64,000 nucleotides of DNA, from positions 124,001 through 188,000 of the forward strand of contig NZ_QOLA01000006.1 of NCBI RefSeq assembly GCF_003324565.1, read 5' to 3'. Under the pieces are notes generated by a model. It saw only the letters and a program-made list of their open reading frames with translations, ran no database searches and was not told the origin of the DNA. This stretch comes from Streptomyces sp. SDr-06. Lineage in GTDB: Bacteria; Actinomycetota; Actinomycetes; Streptomycetales; Streptomycetaceae. Below, piece after piece: positions 44,066 to 53,566 of the stretch (position 1 is the stretch's first letter; every line of letters begins with the position of its first letter). A program made the translations under genes and the position numbers.

Positions 44066-45772
44066 ATGAAACGCACCCGAACGTCCCTGCTCGCTGCCCT
44101 GACCCTGGTTGCCGGAGCCTCCGGAACCGTTCTCTCCACCACACCGGCCGTCGCCGCGGCGACGGCCACCCCCTGCACCGTCGACTACAAGGTGCAGAAC
44201 CAGTGGGACACCGGTTTCACCGCCGCCGTGACCATCACCAACAACGCTGCGGCCAAGTCGGGTTGGTCGATGAAGTGGTCCTATGCCGGCAACCAGCAGG
44301 TCACCAGCGGCTGGAGTGCGAAGGTGAGTCAGAGCGGCGCCGCCGTCACCGCGGCCAACGAGAGCTACAACGGAGCGCTGGCGACCGGCGGATCGGTGAG
44401 CTTCGGCTTCAACGCCTCCTACAGCGGGACCAACGCCATCCCCAGCACGTTCACGCTCGACGGCGTCACCTGCAACGTGGACGCGGGGGGCGGCGACAAC
44501 GGCGGAGGCAACAGCGGCAGCCGGGTCGACAACCCGTACGCCGGCGCCAAGATGTATGTGAACCCGGAGTGGTCGGCGAAGGCCGCCGCCGAACCGGGGG
44601 GCAGCCGCATCGCCGACCAGCCCACCGCCGTCTGGCTCGACCGCATCGCCACCATCAACGGCGTGAGCGGCGGCATGGGGCTGCGCGCCCACCTCGACGC
44701 GGCGCTGAAGCAGAGGGGATCCGGAGACCTGGTCGTCCAGCTGGTCATCTACGACCTGCCCGGACGTGACTGCGCCGCCCTCGCCTCCAACGGCGAACTC
44801 GGCCCGAACGACCTCGACAGGTACAAGACCCAGTACATCGACCCGATCGCCTCGATCCTCGCCGACCCGGCCTACGCGGGCCTGAGGATCGCCACCGTGA
44901 TCGAACCCGACTCGCTGCCCAACCTGGTGACCAACGCCGGCGGCACCAACACCACCACCGACGCCTGCGTGACCATGAAGAACAACGGCAACTACGAGAA
45001 GGGTGTCAGCTACGCCCTGACCAAGCTGGGCGCCATCCCGAACGTCTACAACTACCTCGACGCCGGGCACCACGGCTGGCTCGGCTGGGACAGCAACCTC
45101 GGACCGGCCGCCCAGGAGTTCGCCAAGGTCGCCACCACCAACGGCGCGAGCGTGAACGACGTGGCCGGGTTCATCGTCAACACCGCGAACTACGGTCCCG
45201 TCAAGGAGCCCTACTTCAAGATCACCGACAGCGTGAACGGTCAGACGGTCCGCCAGAGCAAATGGCTGGACTGGAACCAGTACGCCGACGAGCAGACCTA
45301 CGCCCAAGGACTGCGCGACAAACTGATCGCGGCCGGCTTCAGCTCCGGCACCGGCATGCTGATCGACACCTCCCGCGACGGCTGGGGCGGCTCGGCCCGG
45401 CCCGCTGGGCCGGGCCCGGCGACCTCCGTCGACGCCTACGTCAACGGCGGCCGCATCGACCGGCGCATCCACGTCGGCAACTGGTGCAACCAGAGCGGCG
45501 CCGGAATCGGCGAACGCCCCACCGCCGCCCCGGCCGCCGGGATCGACGCCTATGTGTGGGTGAAGCCCCCGGGAGAGTCCGACGGTGCCAGCTCGGACAT
45601 CCCCAACGGCGAGGGCAAGGGCTTCGACCGGATGTGCGACCCCACCTACGGCGGCAACGCCCGTAACAACAACAGTCCCTCCGGCGCTCTGCCGAACGCG
45701 CCGCTGGGCGGGCACTGGTTCTCCGCCCAGTTCCAGCAGCTGATGCAGAACGCCTACCCGCCGCTGCCGTAA
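44066..45772 (+). CDS. Secreted CBM2-GH6 cellulase (cellobiohydrolase-like)
   Basis: A 568-residue exported cellulase. Signal peptide (SLLAALTLVAGASGTVLSTTPAVAA), then a family 2 cellulose-binding module (about 35-140: CTVDYKVQNQWDTGFTAAVTI), a Gly/Asn linker (GGGDNGGGNSGS) and the GH6 catalytic domain. VIYDLPGRDCAALASNGEL holds the putative acid Asp235, and VIEPDSLPNLV and DAGHHGWLGW are GH6 signatures. The loop-rich C-terminal part (GERPTAAPAAGIDAYVWVKPPGESDG) is typical of exo-acting cellobiohydrolases. It is the first gene after two CebR boxes and is followed by a hairpin and a GH12 endoglucanase gene, which should act with it on cellulose. Confidence 0.95.
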   Translation: MKRTRTSLLAALTLVAGASGTVLSTTPAVAAATATPCTVDYKVQNQWDTGFTAAVTITNNAAAKSGWSMKWSYAGNQQVTSGWSAKVSQSGAAVTAANESYNGALATGGSVSFGFNASYSGTNAIPSTFTLDGVTCNVDAGGGDNGGGNSGSRVDNPYAGAKMYVNPEWSAKAAAEPGGSRIADQPTAVWLDRIATINGVSGGMGLRAHLDAALKQRGSGDLVVQLVIYDLPGRDCAALASNGELGPNDLDRYKTQYIDPIASILADPAYAGLRIATVIEPDSLPNLVTNAGGTNTTTDACVTMKNNGNYEKGVSYALTKLGAIPNVYNYLDAGHHGWLGWDSNLGPAAQEFAKVATTNGASVNDVAGFIVNTANYGPVKEPYFKITDSVNGQTVRQSKWLDWNQYADEQTYAQGLRDKLIAAGFSSGTGMLIDTSRDGWGGSARPAGPGPATSVDAYVNGGRIDRRIHVGNWCNQSGAGIGERPTAAPAAGIDAYVWVKPPGESDGASSDIPNGEGKGFDRMCDPTYGGNARNNNSPSGALPNAPLGGHWFSAQFQQLMQNAYPPLP

Positions 45773-45786
45773 CCGGCAGACCGACC

Positions 45787-45826
45787 GCGCCGGGGCCGAC
45801 CGCTGCCCACGGGCCGGCCCCGGCGC
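45787..45826 (+). terminator. Hairpin between the two cellulase genes
   Basis: Perfect 11-bp arms gcgccggggcc / ggccccggcgc with an 18-nt loop lie 15 bases after the GH6 stop. It could terminate the GH6 transcript or let part of it read into the GH12 gene. Confidence 0.65.
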
Positions 45827-45865
45827 CTCCCGCCCCTCTGCTCCCCCACCTCCGAGAGGACCCCC

Positions 45866-46984
45866 ATGCGACCCTCACCCCACCCCGCCCGCGGCGCGCG
45901 CGGCCTGTTGGGCGCCCTGCTCACCGCGCTCATCTCGCTGGCCGCGCTGCTGACCACCGCCTCGGCGGCTCAGGCCGACACCACCTTGTGCGACCAGTTC
46001 GCGTCGACGACCATCCAGGGACGCTACGTCGTCCAGAACAACCGCTGGGGCACCAGCGAGACCCAGTGCGTCACCGCCACCGACTCGGGATTCAGGATCG
46101 CGCGGGCCGACGGCGCGGTCCCCACGAACGGCGCCCCGAAGTCCTACCCCTCCGTCTTCAACGGCTGTCACTACACCAACTGCTCACCCGGCACGAACCT
46201 GCCCGCCCGGCTCGCCACCATCACGGGCGCGCCCAGCAGCATCTCCTACAGCTATGTGAGCGACGCGGTGTACGACGCCGCGTACGACATCTGGCTCGAC
46301 CCCACGCCCCGTACCGATGGCGTCAACCGGACCGAGATCATGATCTGGTTCACCAGGGTCGGCCCCGTCCAGCCCGTGGGCTCACAGGTCGGCACCGCGA
46401 GCGTGGCCGGACGCCAGTGGCAGGTGTGGTCGGGCAACAACGGCACCAATGACGTGCTGACCTTCGTCGCGCCGTCAGCGATCGCCGGCTGGAGCTTCGA
46501 CGTCATGGACTTCGCCCGGCAGGCCGTCTCCCGCGGCCTGGCGCAGGACAGCTGGTACCTGACCAGCGTTCAGGCGGGCTTCGAGCCCTGGCAGAACGGC
46601 GCCGGCCTCGCCGTGACCTCGTTCTCCTCCACGGTCACCACCGCGGGCGGCAGCCCGGGTGGCCCCCGGGCCTGCGAGGTGGCCTATGCGACGAACACCT
46701 GGCAGGGCGGCTTCACCGCCGACGTCACCGTCACCAACAGCGGTGCCTCCCCTGTCGACGCCTGGCAGCTCGGATTCAGCCTGCCTGCCGGACAGCAGAT
46801 CACCAGTGCCTGGAACGCGAACGTCTCCCCGTCCTCGGGAGCGGTCACCGCGAGCGGCCCGCCCTACAACGCGCGGATCGCCCCGGGCGGCCACGTCACC
46901 TTCGGCTTCCAGGGCACCTACGGCGGCGCGTTCGCCAGGCCCGCGGGGTTCAGCCTGAACGGCACCGCCTGCGCCGCGACCTGA
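45866..46984 (+). CDS. Secreted GH12 endoglucanase with C-terminal CBM2
   Basis: A 372-residue exported endo-beta-1,4-glucanase resembling CelB-type enzymes of Streptomyces. Signal peptide to about residue 37 (AAQADTT), GH12 jelly-roll domain (about 40-258), then a family 2 cellulose-binding module (about 268-372: CEVAYATNTWQGGFTADVTVTNSG). The nucleophile Glu157 (VNRTEIMIWF) and acid/base Glu240 (QAGFEPWQNG) are both present. ATG with GAGAGGA upstream. It lies 93 bases behind the GH6 gene and probably shares CebR control. Confidence 0.95.
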   Translation: MRPSPHPARGARGLLGALLTALISLAALLTTASAAQADTTLCDQFASTTIQGRYVVQNNRWGTSETQCVTATDSGFRIARADGAVPTNGAPKSYPSVFNGCHYTNCSPGTNLPARLATITGAPSSISYSYVSDAVYDAAYDIWLDPTPRTDGVNRTEIMIWFTRVGPVQPVGSQVGTASVAGRQWQVWSGNNGTNDVLTFVAPSAIAGWSFDVMDFARQAVSRGLAQDSWYLTSVQAGFEPWQNGAGLAVTSFSSTVTTAGGSPGGPRACEVAYATNTWQGGFTADVTVTNSGASPVDAWQLGFSLPAGQQITSAWNANVSPSSGAVTASGPPYNARIAPGGHVTFGFQGTYGGAFARPAGFSLNGTACAAT

Positions 46985-47012
46985 CCATGCGGCACTCCTG
47001 AAGGGGGCCACT

Positions 47013-47054
47013 GGGTTGGGCCGTTGCCGCAGGGCCAAGGGCTCGGCCCAGCCC
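47013..47054. terminator. Bidirectional hairpin after cellulase gene
   Basis: Arms gggttgggccg and cggcccagccc pair over 11 positions with one G-T pair, between the GH12 gene and the convergent hydrolase gene. Confidence 0.6.
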
Positions 47055-47061
47055 GCCGCCA

Positions 47062-48099
47062 TCAACCTTCTTGCTCTGCAAGGAACTTGGGGGTGGCGGG
47101 GCCTCCATGGTGGCCTCGGGGGCGGTCGGCCAGATGCTTGTACAAGAACGCGGTCTCCTCCTCGACGGCCTGTTCGTGTGATGCGAGGAAGGGGGCGTAG
47201 TGGCGGCCGGGCAGGTGGACCACTTCGGACCGCGGCGCCTTTCGGGCCGCCCGCAGGGCGGGCCCGGGAAGTGCGCTCTGGTCCTGGTCGCAGACCACCA
47301 CCAGCAGCGGGCACCGTACCCGGGAGGCATGGCGGCCGGGCCGGTAGCCGCCCAGCTGCAGGGCGATGCGTGCGGCGACGGTCTGCTCCCAGTTCGTGTG
47401 GCGGCGCTCCGGGTCCAGCGCCCGGTCACCGTCCATGGCGTCGGGCGTGGTGAGCGAGGCGACGGCGCCGCGCGGTCCGGCGGCGGGGACCAGCAGCGGG
47501 GGCCGCCCGACCAGGCCCCCGAGCGTGTCCGCGACACCCAGGCCCAGGAGCCGCAGCAGTGCGAGGGGGGTCATGGAACGCAGGGCGTGGGGAGCGAGCA
47601 CGCGGCCGTCGAAGACCGGGGTCTGCGCGATCGCACCGGCCAGTCGCGGGTGGTCGGCCGCGACCCGCAAGACATGACCACCCGCCAGTGAGAACCCCCA
47701 GACGAAGATCCCGTCCGGGTCGACATCGGGCAGACCGGCCGCGTACTCGATCGCCGCGCACCAGTCGGCGACCTGCTCGTCGAAGCGCACGATCTGACGC
47801 GGCACGCCGCCGCTCTCGCCGAACCGGCGGTGGTCGAAGGCGAGGACGGCGAACCCTGCTCGGTGGAAGCGTGCGGCGAACTGGTCCGAGGCCGGTTCCT
47901 TCGTCACCGCCGTTCCGCCGGCCATGATGACGCAGCCGCCGTTGGAGCCCGGGTAGTGCCATGCGGCGCATGTGGTGTCGCCGCTGGTGAAGCGTACTTT
48001 TTCCCGTTGCTTGATCTCGGGCACGGGCACGGGGACCTCCATGGGGGGATGCTTCGATGACGTGGTGGGTGAAGACAGCGGGCCTGCGCGGGTGCGCAT
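47062..48099 (-). CDS. Alpha/beta hydrolase
   Basis: A 345-residue cytoplasmic serine hydrolase. CAAWHYPGSNGGCVIMAGGTAVTKE is the first core strand, FDHRRFGESGG the conserved turn, FVWGFSLAGGHVL the nucleophile elbow (GFSLAG), DQDQSALPGPALRA the acid region and LPGRHYAPFL the catalytic His. This matches a family of X-Pro peptidase/thioesterase-like hydrolases whose substrate is unknown. The ATG at 48099 has AAGGGA 6 bases upstream; a start 19 codons later (MEVPVPVPE) lacks a site. It is divergent from an AsnC-type regulator that may control it. Confidence 0.85.
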   Translation of the reverse strand: MRTRAGPLSSPTTSSKHPPMEVPVPVPEIKQREKVRFTSGDTTCAAWHYPGSNGGCVIMAGGTAVTKEPASDQFAARFHRAGFAVLAFDHRRFGESGGVPRQIVRFDEQVADWCAAIEYAAGLPDVDPDGIFVWGFSLAGGHVLRVAADHPRLAGAIAQTPVFDGRVLAPHALRSMTPLALLRLLGLGVADTLGGLVGRPPLLVPAAGPRGAVASLTTPDAMDGDRALDPERRHTNWEQTVAARIALQLGGYRPGRHASRVRCPLLVVVCDQDQSALPGPALRAARKAPRSEVVHLPGRHYAPFLASHEQAVEEETAFLYKHLADRPRGHHGGPATPKFLAEQEG

Positions 48100-48323
48100 C
48101 GCGGGTCCCTTGCGCGGGGCCGCTCAGGAGACGGTCCGGAGGTGTGGGCGGTCGGCCGCTCAGGCCGGGAACCAGATGGCCGGGTCGAGGATCATCCGTG
48201 CTCCTTCCATGGCGCGGTCCGCCGGGATACGTCAGGAACGTGCGGAGGGGATGACATCCATGGTTGGGCCGTATTCGCCGAGCCGGGCCCCGCGGTGCGG
48301 GGCAATGAGCGAAACTCGCCTTC

Positions 48324-49325
48324 ATGGCGAGCGCGACGGCGGATTCCGTACTGAGTCTCCTGGACCAGCGGCTGGTGGGGGCATTGCAGTGCGACGGTCG
48401 CGTCACCGCGGAGCGGGCCGCTCACGTGCTGGGCCTCAACCCGGCGACGGTGCGCCGTCGCCTGCACGCGCTGGATGCCGAGGGCACGGTGCGTGTGGTG
48501 GTCTCGCCGGTCGCCAGGCCGCGCAACGGCGGCTCGACCGGGGCCCTGTTCCTGCGCATCCGGGTCCTGCGGGGAAAGCTCGACACCATCGTGGCCGCGC
48601 TCGCGGCGCGCCAGGACATCCCGTTCATCGATGTCACCACCGCGGGCGACGAGATCTTCGCGGTCGCCCGCACCGAGCCGGGCTCCCGCGACCCGCTCGT
48701 CTTCCGTCAGCTGCCCTCAAGCCAGGCGGTGACGTCGCTGGAGAGTGCCACGATCCTGCACGTCTTCCGGCTCACGTCCGAGTGGCGTCACCAGGTCCTG
48801 ACCGCGCCCGAACGCGCGGCGCTGAGCCCGGCCGCACCATCCGCCGAGGCGGCTGCCGCCAACTCCCCCGGCCCGTACGGCATCGATGCCGACGCCCTCG
48901 AACAGTCCCTCATCGACGCCCTCACCCCCAACGCGCGTCTGACGGCGGCGGCTCTGGCCGCGCACACCGGCCACCCGGAGAGCACCGTGCGCCGCCGCCT
49001 GGCCCGGCTCGGTGCGCAGGGCCGCCTGATCACCCAGGTCCTGGTCGAACCACGCCGCCTCGGCCTGCCCATCGAGGCCAAACTCCTCCTGCGGGTGGCT
49101 CCCGACCATCTGGCAGGCGCCGGCCAGGCACTGGCCGACCACCCCTCGGTGCACGGCGCGTTCGCGACATCAGGCCCCTCGAACCTGCACGCTGCCGCGT
49201 ACTTCCCCGATCTGACCGCCCTCTACGGGTTCCTCTCCCGCGACCTGGTCGGGCTGGGCATCAGCCATGTCGAGACGGCCATCGTCAGCCACGCCGCCAA
49301 ACGCAGCCCGGTGCACTCGCGTTGA
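48324..49325 (+). CDS. Tandem AsnC/Lrp-type regulator
   Basis: A 333-residue protein with two AsnC-type units in one chain: a helix-turn-helix at about 14-60 (LDQRLVGALQCDGRVTAERAAHVLGLNPATVRRRLHALDAEG) followed by a RAM-like domain, then a second helix-turn-helix at about 193-240 (LEQSLIDALTPNARLTAAALAAHTGHPESTVRRRLARLGAQG) and a second RAM-like domain. Ordinary members are half this length and dimerise. It is divergent, 224 bases away, from the hydrolase gene. The last codons are close to the 5' region of the SARP-LAL gene. Confidence 0.88.
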   Translation: MASATADSVLSLLDQRLVGALQCDGRVTAERAAHVLGLNPATVRRRLHALDAEGTVRVVVSPVARPRNGGSTGALFLRIRVLRGKLDTIVAALAARQDIPFIDVTTAGDEIFAVARTEPGSRDPLVFRQLPSSQAVTSLESATILHVFRLTSEWRHQVLTAPERAALSPAAPSAEAAAANSPGPYGIDADALEQSLIDALTPNARLTAAALAAHTGHPESTVRRRLARLGAQGRLITQVLVEPRRLGLPIEAKLLLRVAPDHLAGAGQALADHPSVHGAFATSGPSNLHAAAYFPDLTALYGFLSRDLVGLGISHVETAIVSHAAKRSPVHSR

Positions 49326-49452
49326 AGCGCCCCCACACAGTCCCCAGCCCGTACCTTCCAGTTGGTATGAGGTCCCTGGGCCGCCGCGTGGCAGGGTGGT
49401 CAGCCGCACCCCCATGGTGCGGCAGGTTTCCGGGGCAGGAGGTGGCTGTTCA

Positions 49453-52400
49453 ATGCTGACGTTCAGGGTGCTGGGGCCCTTGGAAATCGCGGGGAACGGC
49501 GCACCCGTCGAAGTGCAGGGACCTCAGCGCCGCATGATGCTCGCACGGCTGCTGGCCGCGCAGGGTCAAGTGGTGTCCGTGGAAAGCCTCATCGACGGAC
49601 TCTGGGACGGGGTGCCGCCGCTGCGCGCCACCGGCGTCCTGCGGACCGTCGTCTTCGGCCTGCGCAAGACGCTGGAGCCGGACCGGCCCCCGCGCACACC
49701 GCCACGGCTGCTGATATCCGCCCCCAACGGCTACGCGCTGCGCGCCCCGGAGGAAGCGGTGGACGCCTGGCGCTTCGAGGCGGCGGTGCGGATGACCCGC
49801 GCGAGCGGCACTCCGCCGGAGACCGTCCTGCACCAGCTCGACCGCGCGCTGACGCTGTGGCGCGGCCCCGCCTACGCCGAGTTCGCCACCGCCCGCTGGG
49901 CCGCGCGGGAGGCGGCCCGGCTCGAGGAGTTCCGGGCACGGGCGGTGGAACAGCGGGCCCAGGCCCTGCTCACGCTGGGCCGTGCCGCCGAACCGCTGCC
50001 CGACCTCGAAGCACAGGTCCTCGACCATCCGCTGCGCGAGGAGAGCTGGCGGTTGCTCGCACTCGCCCTCTACCAGGCCGGGCGCCAGGGTGACTCGCTC
50101 GCGGCGCTCCGCCGCGTCCGGCGCGTGCTGATGGATGACCTCGGCGTGGAGCCCGGCGTGGAACTGCGCCGCCTGGAGGCGGACGTCCTCGCCCAGGCAC
50201 CGCGCCTGGAACCGGCCACCGTACCCCGGCCCGCCGTGCGGCTCGCCCCCTCGGTCGCCCTCTGCGCCGCCCCGCCGTTCGTGGGGCGCGCGCAGGAACT
50301 GGCCCGTCTGGAGGGTGCCGCGGCGGTGGCCGCGGCCGGGCGGCTCACCCTGGCCCTGGTCACCGGCGAGCCCGGAGTGGGCAAGACGCGACTGGTCGAA
50401 CAGGTCGGCGCCCAGCTGGCCCGGCGCGGCTGGACCTGGGTGCACGGACGCTGCCCGGAGAGCGGCGGGGCACCCGCCGCGTGGCCGTGGACCGAGCTGC
50501 TGTCCGCACTCGCCGACGCGGGCCACGAACCGTCCCCCGAGACCGCCCGGGTGCTGGCCCCACTGCTGGAGGACGCGTCCACGCACACCTCCCACGACGC
50601 GACGGGCGGGCGGTTCCGGATGCGCCACGCCGTCGTCAACCACCTCACGGCCGCGGCGCGTACGGCCCCGCTGCTCATCGTCATCGAGGACCTGCACCGC
50701 GCAGACGAGGAGACACTCGACCTGCTCGCCCACCTCGTCGACGGTGCCGACGCCGCGCCCATCATGGTCGTCGCGACCCTCCGGCCCCACGAGGAGTCCC
50801 CCGGGCTGCGGGACGCGCTGGGCCGGCTCGCCCGCCATGCCCCGGTCCGCGTCGAGCTGGCGGGTCTCTCCGAGGAGGCCGTGGCCGAACTCCTGCGGTC
50901 CGGGACACCCGAACTGGACGAGGCCACGGTACGAGCCGTCGTTGAACGGACCGGGGGCAACGCGTTCTTCGTGTGCGAGACCGCGCGGCTGATCAGCGCG
51001 GCGGGGGCCGAAGACGCCCTGTCCCAAGTGCCCGCCGGAGTCCACGCGGTGGTCCGCCAGCGCCTGGCCAGGCTGCCCGAGGCCGCCCAGACCCTGCTGC
51101 GGCAGGCCACCGTACTCGGCCGTGAGGTCGACCTGGACGTCCTGGCCGCCATGACCGACAGCGACCCCGAGACCATGGCCACCGCCGTCGAGACCGCCCT
51201 GGCGGCGGGCCTGCTCGTGGAAGAGGGCCCCGACCAGGTGCGCTTCGTCCACATCCTGGTGCGCGACGCCCTCTACGAGGAGGTTCCCCAGCTGCGCCGC
51301 GCGCGCTGGCACGCCCGGGCGGGCACCGAGATCCAGCGGCTGCGCCCCACCGAAGTGAGCCTGCTGGCCTACCACTTCCTGGCAGCGGGCGACCGGGCGA
51401 GCGCCCCGCGCGCGGCACGGTATGCGAGGGCGGCCGCGGAACAGGCGACCTGGCGGTTCGCCCACCGTGAGGCGGCCCGGCTGTGGCAGGAGGCGGTCGC
51501 GGCCCACGAGCGCTCGCAGGTCCACGACGAACGGACCCGCCTCGGCCTCATCATGGGCACGATCAGGGCGCTCGCGCTGGCCGGCGATGTGGTCTCCGCG
51601 CGCGAGCGGCGCAACGCGGCCCTCGCCGATGCCGAGAAACTCGGCGACCCGGCGCTCACCGCGGACCTGCTCTCCGCTTTCGACGTGCCGACCATCTGGA
51701 CCAACCGCCGTTACGCGGCCAAGGACGACCAGGTCGTCGCCGCGGCCGAGCGCGTCCTTGCCCTGCTGCCCCCGCATGCGGCGGAGGCGCGCTGCCGCGT
51801 ACTGACCACCTTGGCCCTGGAGCTCGACGGCACGCAGGACGACCGGGGACGCCAGGCCGCCCACCAGGCCGAAGCCCTCGCGCGGAGCCTGGAGCGGCCG
51901 GATCTCCTCGCCCAGGCTCTCAACGCCCGGCACGCGCACGCCTACCATCGCGCGGGGCTCGCCACGGAGCGCCTGGCCATCGGCCGCGAGCTGCTGACCC
52001 TCGGGGTCCGTCACGAGCTGGCGGCGGTGGAGGTACTGGGCCATGTGATCCTCGCCCAGGCCCATGCCGCGCTCGCCGAACCGGAGACCGCCGATGAACA
52101 CGCCGACGCCGTCGAGCGGTTGGCGGACCGCTACGACCTGCCACTGCCGGGCACGCTGCTCGGCTGGTACCGCGCGATGCGGCTTTCGGTCGCGGGGCGG
52201 TTCACGGACGCCGACATCGCATATCGCCGCACCACCGAGCGGCTCGGCGAATCCTGGATGTGGGGCATCGAACGCGACCTTCTGCACTTCGCCCTCTTCT
52301 GCCTCTACATCCAGAACGGCACCCTGCTCGACCTGGCAGGAGAGGCCGACGAGCAGTACGGGCGCTGGGGCTCCAACTACGCCCGGGGCAAGGCCCTCAT

Positions 52401-52773
52401 GCTGCTGGCCGAAGGCCGCACCGCCCAGGCGCGCGCCGTCACCGCGGCCGCGCGGGAGCTGCCCCGCGACTATCTGCTGGAGGCGCGCCTCGGCCTCGCC
52501 GCCATTTTGGCCGTGTCCCTCGACGATCGGGAGATGGCCGCTTCGGTGTACGAGGAACTCCTGCCCGCCGCGGACTGCCTGGCCGGAGCAGGCAGCGGCG
52601 TGGTCACCCTGGGGCCGGTGGCCCACTACCTCGGCGAGCTCGCCCGCTGCCTTGGCCGACCGGAACAGGCGGCCGCGCACCACCGCCACGCGCTCGCCAT
52701 AGCCGAGCGCACCGGCGCACCGCACTGGGCCGAGGCCGCCCGTACCGCTCTGACCCACGCGGGTTCCGGCTGA
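49453..52773 (+). CDS. AfsR/SARP-family large regulator (SARP-LAL)
   Basis: A 1106-residue transcriptional activator. Residues 1-95 are an OmpR-like winged helix (LTFRVLGPLEIAGNGAPVEVQGPQRRMMLARLLAAQGQVVSVESLIDGLWDG), about 97-245 the bacterial transcriptional activation domain (FEAAVRMTRASG ... LGVEPGVELRRLEADVL), about 275-620 an AAA/STAND ATPase with Walker A GEPGVGKT (305-312) and Walker B LLIVIEDLHRAD, and the rest helical TPR-like repeats. It lacks the C-terminal LuxR helix-turn-helix of true LAL proteins. Such proteins switch on antibiotic clusters, but no biosynthetic cluster adjoins it; it may act at a distance. ATG with GGAGGTGG 8 bases upstream. Confidence 0.93.
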   Translation: MLTFRVLGPLEIAGNGAPVEVQGPQRRMMLARLLAAQGQVVSVESLIDGLWDGVPPLRATGVLRTVVFGLRKTLEPDRPPRTPPRLLISAPNGYALRAPEEAVDAWRFEAAVRMTRASGTPPETVLHQLDRALTLWRGPAYAEFATARWAAREAARLEEFRARAVEQRAQALLTLGRAAEPLPDLEAQVLDHPLREESWRLLALALYQAGRQGDSLAALRRVRRVLMDDLGVEPGVELRRLEADVLAQAPRLEPATVPRPAVRLAPSVALCAAPPFVGRAQELARLEGAAAVAAAGRLTLALVTGEPGVGKTRLVEQVGAQLARRGWTWVHGRCPESGGAPAAWPWTELLSALADAGHEPSPETARVLAPLLEDASTHTSHDATGGRFRMRHAVVNHLTAAARTAPLLIVIEDLHRADEETLDLLAHLVDGADAAPIMVVATLRPHEESPGLRDALGRLARHAPVRVELAGLSEEAVAELLRSGTPELDEATVRAVVERTGGNAFFVCETARLISAAGAEDALSQVPAGVHAVVRQRLARLPEAAQTLLRQATVLGREVDLDVLAAMTDSDPETMATAVETALAAGLLVEEGPDQVRFVHILVRDALYEEVPQLRRARWHARAGTEIQRLRPTEVSLLAYHFLAAGDRASAPRAARYARAAAEQATWRFAHREAARLWQEAVAAHERSQVHDERTRLGLIMGTIRALALAGDVVSARERRNAALADAEKLGDPALTADLLSAFDVPTIWTNRRYAAKDDQVVAAAERVLALLPPHAAEARCRVLTTLALELDGTQDDRGRQAAHQAEALARSLERPDLLAQALNARHAHAYHRAGLATERLAIGRELLTLGVRHELAAVEVLGHVILAQAHAALAEPETADEHADAVERLADRYDLPLPGTLLGWYRAMRLSVAGRFTDADIAYRRTTERLGESWMWGIERDLLHFALFCLYIQNGTLLDLAGEADEQYGRWGSNYARGKALMLLAEGRTAQARAVTAAARELPRDYLLEARLGLAAILAVSLDDREMAASVYEELLPAADCLAGAGSGVVTLGPVAHYLGELARCLGRPEQAAAHHRHALAIAERTGAPHWAEAARTALTHAGSG

Positions 52774-52907
52774 CGGCCTCACGAGCGAGGTGCTCAAGGC
52801 CCGCCCGGCGCCAGAACGACACCGAGACTGGCCGGACCCGCGCGGGATCAACCTGCGCGCAGATCGAGCCAACTTGACCGCCTCGGGAACCGGACGCGCC
52901 CGGTCGG

Positions 52908-52936
52908 TTGTCATGCTCGCGATGAACTTGTTTACT
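52908..52936 (+). promoter_or_regulatory. Promoter of the snapalysin gene
   Basis: TTGTCA (52908-52913) and TTTACT (52931-52936) are separated by 17 bp and lie 40 bases before the start codon, fitting a housekeeping-sigma promoter. Confidence 0.55.
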
Positions 52937-52975
52937 GCGGACAACAGCTGAGACTCAAGGAGGCGCAGCAGTCTC

Positions 52976-53566
52976 ATGAGCAAGCGAACAGCCGTCATGG
53001 CGGCACTCGTCCCGGCCTTGCTGGCCACCACGGTCGGTCTCACACCGGCCCACGCGACACCGCGCGCGCCCGCGGCGGTGGTGACCCTGACCTACGACGC
53101 GAGCGCGGCCGGCCCATGGTCGGACTCGATCGCCCAAGCGGTACGGAACTGGAACGACGCGGTGCACAACGTACGCCTCGAACCGGCCGGCAGCTCCGGT
53201 TCCGCCGACTACGTCTACGAGGCGACCAGCGGCTGGCCGGAGGCCACACTGGGGCCCATCTTTCCCGGCGGCTACGGTGATGTGCAGCTGGGTCAGCAGG
53301 CGGTGAACGAGGGCTACGACGCGACCCGGATCACGGCACACGAAACCGGTCACATCCTGGGGTTGCCGGACGACTACAGCGGCCCGTGTTCGGAGCTCAT
53401 GTCCGGCCACGGCCCCGGCACGTCCTGCACGAACGCCAAGCCCGACGCGGCGGAGGCGGCACAGGTCGACAGCAACTACGCCGCCGGCCTCGCGGCAGCC
53501 CATCGCCCGCGCCACCAGGTAGTGATCGACGTCTGGTCGGGCCGCACCCGCACCGGCTCGCACTGA
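52976..53566 (+). CDS. snpA: Snapalysin-type M7 secreted metalloprotease
   Basis: A 196-residue secreted zinc protease. Signal peptide (VMAALVPALLATTVGLTPAHA), then the small M7 catalytic domain (VVTLTYDASAAGPWSDSIAQAV). The metzincin-like motif HETGHILGLPD runs from His122 to Asp132, with Asp as third ligand instead of His, the hallmark of M7. ATG preceded by AAGGAGG at a long 13-base spacing. Elsewhere snpA is divergent from a LysR activator gene; no such gene is present here, so control must differ, although a SARP-LAL gene lies immediately upstream. Confidence 0.92.
   Translation: MSKRTAVMAALVPALLATTVGLTPAHATPRAPAAVVTLTYDASAAGPWSDSIAQAVRNWNDAVHNVRLEPAGSSGSADYVYEATSGWPEATLGPIFPGGYGDVQLGQQAVNEGYDATRITAHETGHILGLPDDYSGPCSELMSGHGPGTSCTNAKPDAAEAAQVDSNYAAGLAAAHRPRHQVVIDVWSGRTRTGSH

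Noticed and set aside
44000..45715. A 571-codon leftward frame opposite the GH6 cellulase.
   Set aside because: Val/Gly-rich shadow; the rightward strand carries complete CBM2 and GH6 signatures.
49450..53043. A 1197-codon leftward open frame opposite the SARP-LAL gene.
   Set aside because: It is a composition shadow: GC-rich third positions remove stop codons on the opposite strand. The rightward frame has continuous SARP, ATPase and TPR motifs; the antisense product is Gly/Gln/Arg-rich without any domain.
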